From Microbacterium sp. (GTDB taxonomy: Bacteria > Actinomycetota > Actinomycetes > Actinomycetales > Microbacteriaceae), in NCBI GenBank assembly GCA_013823625.1, contig PNMM01000001.1:496001-560000 (forward strand): a stretch of 64,000 bases of DNA, in the 5' to 3' direction. Position 1 is the stretch's first letter. Each line of letters opens with the position of its first letter. The notes under the pieces are model-generated. The model did no database searches and was not told the DNA's origin. It saw only the letters and a list, made by a program, of their open reading frames with translations. A program made the translations under genes and the position numbers. Below, piece after piece: positions 53,445-61,296 of this stretch.

Positions 53445-53450
53445 TACAGT
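53445..53450 (+). promoter_or_regulatory. -10 element TACAGT of the PrsW-family gene (leaderless)
   Basis: TACAGT lies 7 nt before the ATG at 53458, with no ribosome site. It supports this start over the upstream in-frame ATG at 53383. Confidence 0.5.
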
Positions 53451-53457
53451 TGCCCTC

Positions 53458-54660
53458 ATGACCGAGCTTGCTGCCCCCGCTGGTGCCCCGACCGAGGTTC
53501 GACTCGAGACGCAAGAGGTGGTGCGCCCGGGTATTCCTGTTGCCTCGCGCCGGTCGAACGTTGGCCTCATCATTGCCGCGGTCATCGGATTCATCGTGCT
53601 CGCGCTCGTGCTGCTGTTCGTGATCGCGTATCTGTTCGTCGGCCTGGGGCCAGCGGGAGTGATCATCGGCGGTGTCATGGCGCTCGTTCCGCTCGCCATC
53701 GTCTTCTGGGGCATCCGCTGGATCGATCGGTGGGAACCCGAACCGCGCGGTGCCCTGCTGTTCGCGTTTCTCTGGGGCGCGGGCGTGAGCGTGCTCATTG
53801 CGCTCGTTGTTGATGCCGAGATTCAGAACGTGATCGCCGGCTCGGGGCTCGGCGAGTTCGGCGTCGAGTTCTTCGGTGCGGCCATTCAAGCGCCGATCGT
53901 CGAAGAGGTCGGCAAGGGGCTCGGTGTACTCGTGCTGTTCTTCGCCGTGCGTCGCCACTTCGACGGGCCCGTTGATGGCATTGTCTATGCCGCGTGGGTG
54001 GCCGGCGGGTTCGCGTTCACCGAGAATATCTTGTACTTCGGCACCGAGCTCGTTTCATCGGGCGCTGCCAGCACCGTCGAGGTGTTCTTCATCCGCGGCA
54101 TCATGTCGCCTTTTGCCCACGTCATGTTCACGGCATTCATCGGCGCGGCGATCGGGTATGCCGCGCAGAAACCCGGGTGGTTCCGCGGCGTTGTGGCCTT
54201 GATGGTGGGCCTGGTGCCGGCGATTCTGCTGCACGCCTTCTGGAATGGCGTGCTGTTTTTCATTGACGACTTCTACGGCTACTACTTGCTCGTGCAGGTA
54301 CCGATGTTTCTTGCCGCCGTCTGGTTGGTGATGCTTTTGCGTCGCACAGAGCACCGCATCACGTTCGAGCGCTTGAGCGAGTACGCAGCCGTCGGTTGGT
54401 TCCACCCCGATGAGGTCGCCATGCTCTCGAGCCCGGGGGGCCGTCGCACCGCAATGGGCTGGGCGCGAGCGAACGGCGTTGGGCCGCTCATGAAGGCTTT
54501 CATTCGCGATGCAACTCGCCTCGCCTATGCGCGACACCGCATGATGACCGACCGCGATGCGATCGGCGCGCAGGGTGATGAGGCTGAGCTCTTGCAGCGC
54601 GTGGCCGCATCACGGCACGCCTTACGCGGGGGAGACGTTGCGCCCGCTCCTGCAGGCTAG
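53458..54660 (+). CDS. PrsW-family intramembrane protease
   Basis: Polytopic membrane protein of 400 residues in the PrsW/CAAX-like glutamic protease clan. The catalytic Glu pair is in IVEEVGKGLGVLVLFF, FAFTENILYF supplies the second motif, and HVMFTAFIGAAIGYA and LLHAFWNG the conserved His and Asn. PrsW in B. subtilis clips an anti-sigma factor. Here an RskA-like anti-sigma lies 4 kb away, but linkage is speculation. The C-terminal ~100 residues are cytoplasmic and charged. Confidence 0.93.
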   Translation: MTELAAPAGAPTEVRLETQEVVRPGIPVASRRSNVGLIIAAVIGFIVLALVLLFVIAYLFVGLGPAGVIIGGVMALVPLAIVFWGIRWIDRWEPEPRGALLFAFLWGAGVSVLIALVVDAEIQNVIAGSGLGEFGVEFFGAAIQAPIVEEVGKGLGVLVLFFAVRRHFDGPVDGIVYAAWVAGGFAFTENILYFGTELVSSGAASTVEVFFIRGIMSPFAHVMFTAFIGAAIGYAAQKPGWFRGVVALMVGLVPAILLHAFWNGVLFFIDDFYGYYLLVQVPMFLAAVWLVMLLRRTEHRITFERLSEYAAVGWFHPDEVAMLSSPGGRRTAMGWARANGVGPLMKAFIRDATRLAYARHRMMTDRDAIGAQGDEAELLQRVAASRHALRGGDVAPAPAG

Positions 54661-54674
54661 GGGCGCACCGCCCG

Positions 54675-55736
54675 TTAGCGGAACGAGCTGAATACGCCGC
54701 TGAACCACAGCGCGAGAAAGCCCACGACGATCGCGATGCCCACCCACGAGACTCCTCGACGCAAGCGTCGCCCCTCGGGTGCAACCATGTTCGCGGCAAA
54801 CTCCCCAACGCGCTCGTCGACGTAGCGATCCGTCTGCGTGAGGGTCTTGGCTCCCACGGTCGTGACGATCGTGAGCAAGCGCTGGTACACCGAGGGCTCG
54901 GCGAGGGGGAACGCGCGCGCGCTGTAGACGAACATCCACCGGTCGACGATCTCGACGTCGAACGGTGCCGCTTCGTCAATGAGCAGGGCCATGAGGTCGG
55001 GCGTGAAGACGTACAGCGCGTCGCGCTCGTACTCTTTCGGGCAGTAGAGCGTGAAGTGCTCATTGAAGTCGCCCTCGAGCGAGAGCACCTGATCGCGGGC
55101 GAAAGCCGCGGGAAGGTTCGTCGACCCGAAGATGCCGTTGTTGGCGCGCGAATCGAGCAGCATGTGCGGCAGCGTGCGATCGAGTTGTAGCGCGAGGAAC
55201 CCCCAGTGGTGCGTCGTACGGTTCTTTCCGCTACCGGTCGTGTACTGGTAGTTGCCAAAGTCGAGGTAGCGGTCGTCGGCCGTGCGGAAGTGATCGGTGA
55301 CCTTGCGAGATGACCCGAGGGCGAAGATCGCTCCGGGATACGAGGGGGGCGGGCTCAGCGCGGAGAAGAGCAGCCCGTTGGCGTCGGCGAATCGCGCCAT
55401 GCGCCATCGCTTCGCCCAGTCGTGGCGACGCGAGAGCACGCCGCGCCCGATCACGACGGCGATGATGGGGATGATCACGAGCGGCGGGATGATCCCGAGC
55501 AGCTCGACGACGTCGAACTCACCGCTGAGCACGCCGGCAAGAAGCCCGACCAGGGGCACCAAGAAGACCAGGCCAAAGGTCAGCGCCATGAGGCCACCGA
55601 TCACCCAGCCGACCACACGAATGGCCTGCATGCCGGAGCCTCCCGGTTGCGTGGCGAGGGTGTCGCGTCGAAACGCCGCAACCTCGTCGGGGCGTGGTTC
55701 GGCGAACAAAGGCATGTAGTCGATCGTGCGGTCCAC
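54675..55736 (-). CDS. Membrane protein of unknown function
   Basis: A 353-residue protein I cannot name. Two hydrophobic segments lie near residues 38-70 and 82-105, then a soluble region of about 220 residues with GNYQYTTGSGKNRTTHHWGFLALQL and ESVYQRLL-type helices, and a C-terminal helix (WVGIAIVVGFLALWFSGVF). The layout (two helices, DUF3137-like soluble domain, terminal helix) recurs in actinobacteria. It is divergent from the zinc-ribbon membrane gene. Confidence 0.8.
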   Translation of the reverse strand: MDRTIDYMPLFAEPRPDEVAAFRRDTLATQPGGSGMQAIRVVGWVIGGLMALTFGLVFLVPLVGLLAGVLSGEFDVVELLGIIPPLVIIPIIAVVIGRGVLSRRHDWAKRWRMARFADANGLLFSALSPPPSYPGAIFALGSSRKVTDHFRTADDRYLDFGNYQYTTGSGKNRTTHHWGFLALQLDRTLPHMLLDSRANNGIFGSTNLPAAFARDQVLSLEGDFNEHFTLYCPKEYERDALYVFTPDLMALLIDEAAPFDVEIVDRWMFVYSARAFPLAEPSVYQRLLTIVTTVGAKTLTQTDRYVDERVGEFAANMVAPEGRRLRRGVSWVGIAIVVGFLALWFSGVFSSFR

Positions 55737-55801
55737 AGCGTCATCGTGGCATGCGGAGGGCTGACACGGTAGCCGCGGCCCACCGTTCGTGACGCAGACA
55801 G

Positions 55802-55852
55802 ACTCGCCGCCCAGTGGCGGGGCGAAGCCTCCTGCGCTCCTGGGCGGCGAGT
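55802..55852. other. 13-bp perfect inverted repeat in a divergent promoter region
   Basis: ACTCGCCGCCCAG (55802-55814) and CTGGGCGGCGAGT (55840-55852) around a 25-nt loop that is itself GC-rich. The genes on either side point away, so a terminator role is unlikely. A regulatory RNA or operator is possible. The rest of 55737-55982 contains nothing else I can support. Confidence 0.4.
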
Positions 55853-55982
55853 TGATCTCTTTCCAGTGTGCGCCCGATGTCGTCGCCCGTCAATGGGGGG
55901 AGGCCCGCGCGCACATCGCTTGCTACCCTGTCGACTGTCGAGCCCCGCTCATCGCTAGTCGGGGGCAGAGAAGTGAGGCGCG

Positions 55983-56576
55983 ATGCTCGAGTGCACGGTG
56001 TGCGCCGCTCCGATGCGAGCGGGGGCCCGGTTCTGCACGCGCTGCGGCACGCCGGTGCCTGAGCCGACGCCCGTGCCGATTCCTGCGCCCGTGCCTGTGC
56101 CGGCACCCGTGCCGGAGCCCACGCCAGCGCCTGTGCCGACGGATGCTGAGCCCGAGCCCCTCGAGGTCGTTCCCGCTCGCATTCCGGCGCCGAACCGCAC
56201 CACGGCTCCTCCCGCGCGCAGCGACTCTGCCACGTGGGCCTTCGTCGCGGGGCTCGCCCCCCTCGTGATCTCGATCGCCGGAAACCTGGTCGCCTCGCAG
56301 CTGGGCGCCGCGGCGCTCGAGCGTGTCGCTGCCGGAGAGCCCCAGGGCGCATGGGCGGGCGTGCTCGTCACTCTTGCCCTCGTCTTTGTGCTCAACGCCG
56401 GCCTGCTGACGGTCTGCGCCATCGCGGGCGTGCGCGGAGTTCGCGAGACCGCCAATGGCATCACGCGCGGTCGGGGCCTCGCGATCGCGGGCCTCGCGGT
56501 GGGCGCGATCAACCTCGTCCTGTGGGTTGCGGGCCTGGTCGTGAGTGTGAACGGACTCGACGCCGCCCTGTCGTGA
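55983..56576 (+). CDS. Zinc-ribbon membrane protein with Pro-Val repeats (DUF4190-like)
   Basis: A 197-residue protein. The N-terminal zinc ribbon has CTVCAAPMRAGARFCTRCG (two CxxC pairs). A Pro/Val/Ala repeat linker of about 35 residues is followed by two or three helices, with GLAPLVISIAGNLVASQLG and VGAINLVLWVAGLVVSVNG resembling DUF4190. Its function is unknown. GTGAGG upstream is a weak ribosome site. Confidence 0.8.
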   Translation: MLECTVCAAPMRAGARFCTRCGTPVPEPTPVPIPAPVPVPAPVPEPTPAPVPTDAEPEPLEVVPARIPAPNRTTAPPARSDSATWAFVAGLAPLVISIAGNLVASQLGAAALERVAAGEPQGAWAGVLVTLALVFVLNAGLLTVCAIAGVRGVRETANGITRGRGLAIAGLAVGAINLVLWVAGLVVSVNGLDAALS

Positions 56577-56654
56577 GCCCTCGCGTGACGCGTGCGCGAT
56601 CGACCGTTGTCAGCGTGCGCTGAGACAGCTGTCAGGTGACTGCCAGTCGGGAGC

Positions 56655-56683
56655 GCATCCGTCGACGGCTGTGCGCCGGAAGT
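56655..56683 (+). promoter_or_regulatory. ECF (SigK-like) promoter candidate for the DUF4397 gene
   Basis: GCATCC at 56655-56660 and CCGGAAGT starting at 56676, 15 nt apart, resemble in outline the CATCC-like -35 and CGAA-like -10 of SigK-type promoters as I remember them. The match is approximate. It is proposed because a SigK-like sigma is encoded 1.6 kb downstream. Confidence 0.35.
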
Positions 56684-56710
56684 AGTGAGTGAAGGCACTT
56701 CCGCCTGACG

Positions 56711-56737
56711 CCCCGAGAGGGGATCGCCCCCTCGGGG
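56711..56737 (+). other. Hairpin in the DUF4397 leader next to its ribosome site
   Basis: CCCCGAG-A-GGGG-ATCG-CCCC-CTCGGGG forms an 11-bp stem with one bulged A, ending 8 nt before AAGGAGG (56746-56752). It may protect the mRNA or tune initiation. It is not a terminator, since the gene follows at once. Confidence 0.5.
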
Positions 56738-56756
56738 GACCTACCAAGGAGGAATC

Positions 56757-57590
56757 ATGCGCAACCGTATTCTCGCGGGGCTGGGCGTCGCCGCCCTCGC
56801 CACCGTGGGCGTCGCCGCTCCGGCGACCGCCCTCAGCAGCACCACCGCCGACATTTGGGTCGTTCACGCGGTTCCCGGTGTCACCGTCGATGTTTACATC
56901 GAGGGCGCCCTCGCGATCGAGGACTTCGTGCCCGGTGCGGTGCAAGCTCTGCCCAACCAACCCGCACCGGCGTCGTACACCGTCGATATCGTCGCGGCGA
57001 ACTCCGCTGCACCGGCTCAAGGTGCCGGACTCATCACTGCTGAGGCTGCTGTCGTTCCGAACACCTCGTACACGCTCGTGGCTCACCCGGAAGAGGGCGG
57101 TGCCCTCACGATCAGCCCCTTTGTGAACGACCTCACTCCGGTCGGCGCTGGCCAGGCGAGTGTGACGGTGCGTCACACGGCCGACGCTGCCGCCGTTGAT
57201 GTCGTCGCGCTTCCGAGCACGAGCCTCTTCTCGGGTGTCACCAACGGCCAAGAAGGCGTCACGGCCGTAGCCGCGGGCACGTACGACCTGCAGGTTCAGG
57301 TCGACGGACCGGCGCCGCAGGCGGTCGCGATCGACCTGCCCGACACCGTGCTCGCCGCGGGAACGCACTACTTCATCCACGCCTTCGGCCCCGGCGGCGG
57401 CCCCTACTCGGCGATCATCTTCACGATCGGTGACACCCCCGCGGGCGTGCCCGCTGGTTCGGCGGGGCTCGTCGCTGAGAACGATGGTGCCGCGACCGGC
57501 CTGCTCGTCGGTGGTGCAGCGCTTCTGGCTCTGCTCGCCGCCGCGGGAGTGATCATCGCCCGTCGCCAGGCCGTCACGGCCGAGCGCTGA
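56757..57590 (+). CDS. Surface protein with DUF4397 domains and C-terminal membrane anchor
   Basis: Exported protein of 277 residues: signal peptide (ILAGLGVAALATVGVAAPATA), two DUF4397-like beta domains (one around IWVVHAVPGVTVDVYIEGAL, a second around ASVTVRHTADAAAVDVVALP), and a C-terminal helix followed by the basic tail RRQAVTAER. That end has the layout of a cell-wall sorting signal, but no LPxTG is visible; VPAGSAGLVAENDG precedes the helix. A very strong AAGGAGG precedes the ATG. Sortase, sigma and anti-sigma genes follow at once, so it is the probable client and target of the locus. Confidence 0.87.
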   Translation: MRNRILAGLGVAALATVGVAAPATALSSTTADIWVVHAVPGVTVDVYIEGALAIEDFVPGAVQALPNQPAPASYTVDIVAANSAAPAQGAGLITAEAAVVPNTSYTLVAHPEEGGALTISPFVNDLTPVGAGQASVTVRHTADAAAVDVVALPSTSLFSGVTNGQEGVTAVAAGTYDLQVQVDGPAPQAVAIDLPDTVLAAGTHYFIHAFGPGGGPYSAIIFTIGDTPAGVPAGSAGLVAENDGAATGLLVGGAALLALLAAAGVIIARRQAVTAER

Positions 57591-57614
57591 TCGCGACAGC
57601 ACTGAGGTAACGCC

Positions 57615-58250
57615 ATGAGCACCAGGCCGACGACGGCAGCAACTCTCGCCCTCGTCGGCCTGGTGCTGCTGACGGGATGTGCGGCAGGCGCCCCCGTCGC
57701 GCGCGAGCGCGGCGAGGTCGCCTACGACCCGTTTCGCGCCGCGCGCACCGACGAGTTTGTCTCGAGCACACAGCTACTGACCACCATGAAGTCGCCCCCG
57801 ACCCAACTGGTCGTGAGCAATCTCGGCATCGACATGCGGGTCGACACTCAAGGGCTTGAGCCGAACGGCGACATGAGCCTTCCGGTCAGTCCGTTTCGCG
57901 CGGGCTGGTACGAATACGCCGCGGCACCCAACAGCCCCTCGGGGGCCACGGTGCTCGCCGCGCACGTTGACTCGCTCGCCGAGGGCCGCGGGCCCTTTGC
58001 CGAGCTGCGAAACATTGCCGTCGGCACCGAAGCCGTCATCGTCGATGCCTCGGGCGTGCGCCACACCTACATCGTCACCGCGGTCGAGCGCATCGAGAAA
58101 GGCGCGGTGCCGTGGGGCAGCTACTTCTCGCTCATCGGAGAGCCGCGACTCGTGCTCATCACGTGCGGTGGAGAGTACGACCCCGGCTTCGGCGGGGGAG
58201 TCGGCCGCTATGAAGATAACTACATTGTGACCGCCGAGAAGGTGTCATGA
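57615..58250 (+). CDS. Sortase (class E/F-like) with lipoprotein-type N-terminus
   Basis: Cysteine transpeptidase of 211 residues. The catalytic His is in VLAAHVDSL, the Cys in LVLITCGGEYD and the Arg in GGVGRYEDNY, in that order. The N-terminus TAATLALVGLVLLTGCAAG could be a signal anchor or a lipobox with Cys. It follows the DUF4397 gene by 24 nt and overlaps an alternative sigma start. A sortase next to a single surface protein without LPxTG suggests a non-standard sorting motif. Confidence 0.88.
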   Translation: MSTRPTTAATLALVGLVLLTGCAAGAPVARERGEVAYDPFRAARTDEFVSSTQLLTTMKSPPTQLVVSNLGIDMRVDTQGLEPNGDMSLPVSPFRAGWYEYAAAPNSPSGATVLAAHVDSLAEGRGPFAELRNIAVGTEAVIVDASGVRHTYIVTAVERIEKGAVPWGSYFSLIGEPRLVLITCGGEYDPGFGGGVGRYEDNYIVTAEKVS

Positions 58251-58327
58251 CAGGTTCGCAGGGTACCCTGACGCCGATGAGTGCCGGCGGCACTCGTCAC
58301 ACCACAGCGACGAGGGGAGAACGGGAC

Positions 58328-58885
58328 ATGTCGACAGCCGTCGATGACGCCGCAGCCGTCGCCCTTCGCTTTGTCGAGGGTGATGAACGCGCCCTTGCCG
58401 AGATCTACGGCCAGTGGTCGTCGCTCGTCTACTCGCTCGCCCTGCGATCTCTCGGTGACGCGACCGACGCCGAAGACGTCACGCAAAAGGTGTTCGTTTC
58501 GGCCTGGCAAAGCCGGTTGCGGTTCGACCCCGAGCGCGCATCGCTCTCGGCGTGGCTTGTCGGCATCACGCGCCACACCATTGCCGATGCACACGAAGCC
58601 CGCACGCGACAGCGTGTGCTCACCGAGCAGGTCGCCTCGGTGACGGGCGACGACACGGTTGCCGCCCCCGAAGTCGACCTCGCCGACCGCCTCGTCATCG
58701 CCGATGAGATGGCGCGGCTCGACCCCGTACCGCGGGCCGTCGTTCGCCTGGCATTTTTCGACGACCTAACGCACGTGCAAATCGCCGAGCGACTCGGTAT
58801 TCCGGTGGGTACCGTGAAGTCGCACATCAAGAGAAGCTTGAGCAAACTGAGAGGCCGACTGGAGGTGAGTCATGGACCACGTTGA
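58328..58885 (+). CDS. ECF RNA polymerase sigma factor, SigK-like
   Basis: A 185-residue ECF sigma factor. Region 2 includes FVEGDERALAEIYGQWSSLVYSLALRSLGD and DAEDVTQKVFVSAWQS; region 4 includes VVRLAFFDDLTHVQIAERLGIPVGTVKSHIKRSLSKLR (core LTHVQIAERLGIPVGTVKSH). I chose the ATG at 58328 after GGGGAGA because it gives the normal ECF length; the ATG at 58247 would overlap the sortase stop and add 27 residues. The paired anti-sigma is RskA-like, which points to the SigK group. Confidence 0.92.
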   Translation: MSTAVDDAAAVALRFVEGDERALAEIYGQWSSLVYSLALRSLGDATDAEDVTQKVFVSAWQSRLRFDPERASLSAWLVGITRHTIADAHEARTRQRVLTEQVASVTGDDTVAAPEVDLADRLVIADEMARLDPVPRAVVRLAFFDDLTHVQIAERLGIPVGTVKSHIKRSLSKLRGRLEVSHGPR

Positions 58886-59618
58886 CGATGAAGCTCTCGC
58901 GCTCGTCGCCATCGGCGAGCCACTGACCGACCCCGCAGTCGTGCTGCACGTTAGCCAGTGCGAATCGTGCCGGCACGAGATTGAGGCCTTGCGGTCAACC
59001 GTCATGGTCGCGCGATCCTCGATCGGCGAGACCGCCCTGACTCCGCCGCCCGCACGAGTGTGGCAGTCGGTGCGTGCCGAGCTCGGCCTGGCGGCCGACC
59101 TTGAGCCCTCGGTGACGGATGCGCTGCCGAGCGCTCCCGCGCGTGTCGTGCAGCTCGATGCCGAGCGCGAGCGTCGCTCGGGCATCCGTCGATTCGTCAT
59201 TCCGCTGGGGGCCGCGGCCGCAGCGGTCGGGCTCGTCGCGGCGGGTGTGCTGTGGGGCATCGCTACTCCGCGTGATGCGGGGCAGTTTGTCGCGTCAGCC
59301 CAGCTCGACGCGCTTCCCGACTGGGTGGGCGCGAGCGGTCAAGCGACCGTCACGGAGCGAGCTGATGGTGAACGCATCGTCACGGTGTCGCTCGATGCGC
59401 GCGTCAGTGACGACGTTGTTCGTGAGGTGTGGTTGCTCACGGAGAATGTCGACGGCCTCATCAGCCTCGGCTATTTGACGGGTAGCACGGGAGCATTCGT
59501 GGTTCCGGCCTCGGTCGATCTCGCCCGGTTCTCCGTGGTCGACGTGAGCGCGGAGCCGATAGACGGAGACCCCACGCACTCAGGAGATTCCATCGTGCGT
59601 GGGGCCCTCGACGTCTAG
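58872..59618 (+). CDS. Anti-sigma factor, RskA-like with zinc-type N-terminus
   Basis: Membrane anti-sigma of 248 residues. The N-terminal cytoplasmic ZAS-like motif is HVSQCESCRHEI (His-x3-Cys-x2-Cys). One helix lies at about residues 112-135 (RFVIPLGAAAAAVGLVAAG...), and the outer domain ends VPASVDLARFSVVDVSAEP and GDPTHSGDSIVRG, the RskA C-terminal signature. GGAGGTGAG precedes the ATG, which overlaps the sigma gene by 14 nt. It should hold the sigma inactive until proteolysis. Confidence 0.93.
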   Translation: MDHVDDEALALVAIGEPLTDPAVVLHVSQCESCRHEIEALRSTVMVARSSIGETALTPPPARVWQSVRAELGLAADLEPSVTDALPSAPARVVQLDAERERRSGIRRFVIPLGAAAAAVGLVAAGVLWGIATPRDAGQFVASAQLDALPDWVGASGQATVTERADGERIVTVSLDARVSDDVVREVWLLTENVDGLISLGYLTGSTGAFVVPASVDLARFSVVDVSAEPIDGDPTHSGDSIVRGALDV

Positions 59619-59650
59619 ACGTCGACGAAACAGTTCGACGTCTAGTCGTC
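59610..59650. terminator. Bidirectional terminator at the end of the anti-sigma gene
   Basis: Two 15-nt arms (59610-59624 and 59636-59650) pair with a single mismatch around an 11-nt loop. The left arm spans the anti-sigma stop codon and contains the palindrome CGACGTCTAGACGTCG. It separates two convergent genes. Confidence 0.6.
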
Positions 59651-59667
59651 GACGTGGTCGTTCGGCG

Positions 59668-60243
59668 TTAGGCGGCAGCGGCCTCGGTCGCGACTTCGGC
59701 GCCCTTCTTGGGCGGCAGCGAGAACAGCGTTGCGACACCGATGGCGATGAGAATCCAGCCACCGAAGATCACGAACGTCACGATCGCGAGGCCCGGCAGC
59801 GTGAAGATCACGATGCCACCGATGATCGAGATGACACCCGACACGATCGACAGCCAGCGCGGCAGTGCCGTGCGGCCCGTGATGCCGCCGGCGATCGCGG
59901 CAACACCGTCGAAGATCCATCCGAAGCCGATGACGAACGCGAGCACGAGCAGCGACTGCGCCAGGTTGTTGAGCGCAATGATGCCCGCGATGATGATCAA
60001 GACGCCCATGATGCCCACGAACCAGCGAATGCCGGTGCTGAGGCTGTCGCTCGTGAACGCGATGACGAGGCGGAAGATACCGCTGACGACGAGGTAGGCG
60101 CCGAACAGCAGGGCAACAGTGATGAGCGTGGCGCCCGGCCACACCAGGGCGGCGACGCCCAGCGCGATCGCCGAGATCGCCGTCGCAATGACAAAGCCGC
60201 GCTCAAGCACGACGGGAGAAGGGGCGGCAGTCGTAACAGCCAT
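59668..60243 (-). CDS. HdeD/DUF308-family membrane protein
   Basis: A 191-residue protein with six hydrophobic segments and the repeated DUF308 pattern GVAALVWPGATLITVALLFGAYLVVSG. It ends in a short Ala/Glu tail. Related proteins are linked to acid stress in enterobacteria; the actinobacterial role is unknown. The ATG at 60243 follows CAGGAGCATC; a longer upstream frame is spurious. Confidence 0.9.
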   Translation of the reverse strand: MAVTTAAPSPVVLERGFVIATAISAIALGVAALVWPGATLITVALLFGAYLVVSGIFRLVIAFTSDSLSTGIRWFVGIMGVLIIIAGIIALNNLAQSLLVLAFVIGFGWIFDGVAAIAGGITGRTALPRWLSIVSGVISIIGGIVIFTLPGLAIVTFVIFGGWILIAIGVATLFSLPPKKGAEVATEAAAA

Positions 60244-60302
60244 GATGCTCCTGCTTTCAGGGTGAACGGTTGCGGGGCGGTCGCACCCGCGTCGGTGACA
60301 GC

Positions 60303-60728
60303 CTAGACGTGCGCGGGCTCCGGACCGAGAGCGAATCGGCGCCCCGCGATATCGGTCGGACGGATGCGCACCCACCGGTATCTGAGCGAAGGAATCCACG
60401 GGCTCAGGCCAAGGCGTTCAGCGATGTCGACTTCGCTCTGTCGCTCAAGGCGCTCGGCGCGGCCCTTGACGACGACGCTCCACGCGTCGGCGCGGTCAAC
60501 GCCGTCGATCTCGAAGGCCACGCGGTCGTTGATGGCTAGTTCGAGCAATTTGGTGCCCGGCGCGGTGCGAAAGTACACGGCCATGCTGTCGTCGACGGCG
60601 TAGTTGATCGGAAAAATGTCGACAAGACCGGCAGCACTCGCCGCAATGCGCCCGAGGTTGTGTGATCGGAGCAGTTGCCAACACTCGTCGGCCGTCAGCT
60701 CGGTGATACCTCCGAACCCCATCACCAT
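60303..60728 (-). CDS. Pyridoxamine 5'-phosphate oxidase-like flavoprotein
   Basis: A 141-residue split-barrel protein of the PNPOx-like superfamily. It shows LGRIAASAAGLVDIFPINYAVD and VAFEIDGVDRADAWSVVVKGRAERL, which bind FMN, haem or F420 in relatives. It lacks the C-terminal block of true PdxH (see 26.8 kb), so it is not the PLP-forming enzyme. GAGGAGG is 6 nt before the ATG. Confidence 0.87.
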   Translation of the reverse strand: MVMGFGGITELTADECWQLLRSHNLGRIAASAAGLVDIFPINYAVDDSMAVYFRTAPGTKLLELAINDRVAFEIDGVDRADAWSVVVKGRAERLERQSEVDIAERLGLSPWIPSLRYRWVRIRPTDIAGRRFALGPEPAHV

Positions 60729-60793
60729 GACGGCCTCCTCTCGACGCTCTCATTCCAATACGAGTCGAGTGCGCGCAGTAGGGCCGAAGGTCC

Positions 60794-61219
60794 CTAACCG
60801 GTCGTCGTGACGGAGCCCGAAACGTCGCACACGGCGGCGAGAGTGTTGTAGACCGTTCCGAACTTTTGCAGGTTGCGGTGCAGCAGCTCGACGCGGTGCG
60901 CGGGCTCGGGGGTGACGAGGTGCAGGGTGTACTCGATGGCGGTGAAGCGCGGGGGAGCATCCTGTCTATGAATCGTGACCGTGACGTCGGCGCTCTGGTA
61001 GGCAAACGGCAGCATCGCGCTTGAGCGAGCGACGTTTTTGAGCAGGCACGCGGCGAAGGCGCCGGCCAGCAGCTCGGCGGGGCCGGGGTGCGTCGAGGGA
61101 GCATCCGGCTGCCAGCGGGTGTCGAGGGCGAGGGCGTCGCCAGCGTTCAGGGTTGAGCTCGCTGCGTCGGCGCGCGCGGTCACGGTGAAGCTGAGCGGAG
61201 AGCTGGTCATGGCGCTCAC
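60794..61219 (-). CDS. OsmC/Ohr-family protein
   Basis: Thiol-based hydroperoxidase family, 141 residues. The two conserved Cys are in AFAACLLKNVARS and NTLAAVCDVSG, the usual peroxidatic/resolving positions. GTG at 61219 sits 4 nt after GAGAGGAG; ATG at 61210 is possible. It may act with the neighbouring PNPOx-like protein in redox stress, which is inference. Confidence 0.88.
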   Translation of the reverse strand: MSAMTSSPLSFTVTARADAASSTLNAGDALALDTRWQPDAPSTHPGPAELLAGAFAACLLKNVARSSAMLPFAYQSADVTVTIHRQDAPPRFTAIEYTLHLVTPEPAHRVELLHRNLQKFGTVYNTLAAVCDVSGSVTTTG

Positions 61220-61296
61220 CGTACTCCTCTCACCGGAGCGTACTCGGGGCGGGTAGGGTCGAGAGCGTCACCGATGACGCGGGCCCAGGAGGTCGC

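Noticed and set aside
56757-57590. Canonical LPxTG sorting signal in the DUF4397 protein
   Set aside because: The C-terminal helix and basic tail are present, but no LPxTG or LAxTG pentapeptide is visible before them.
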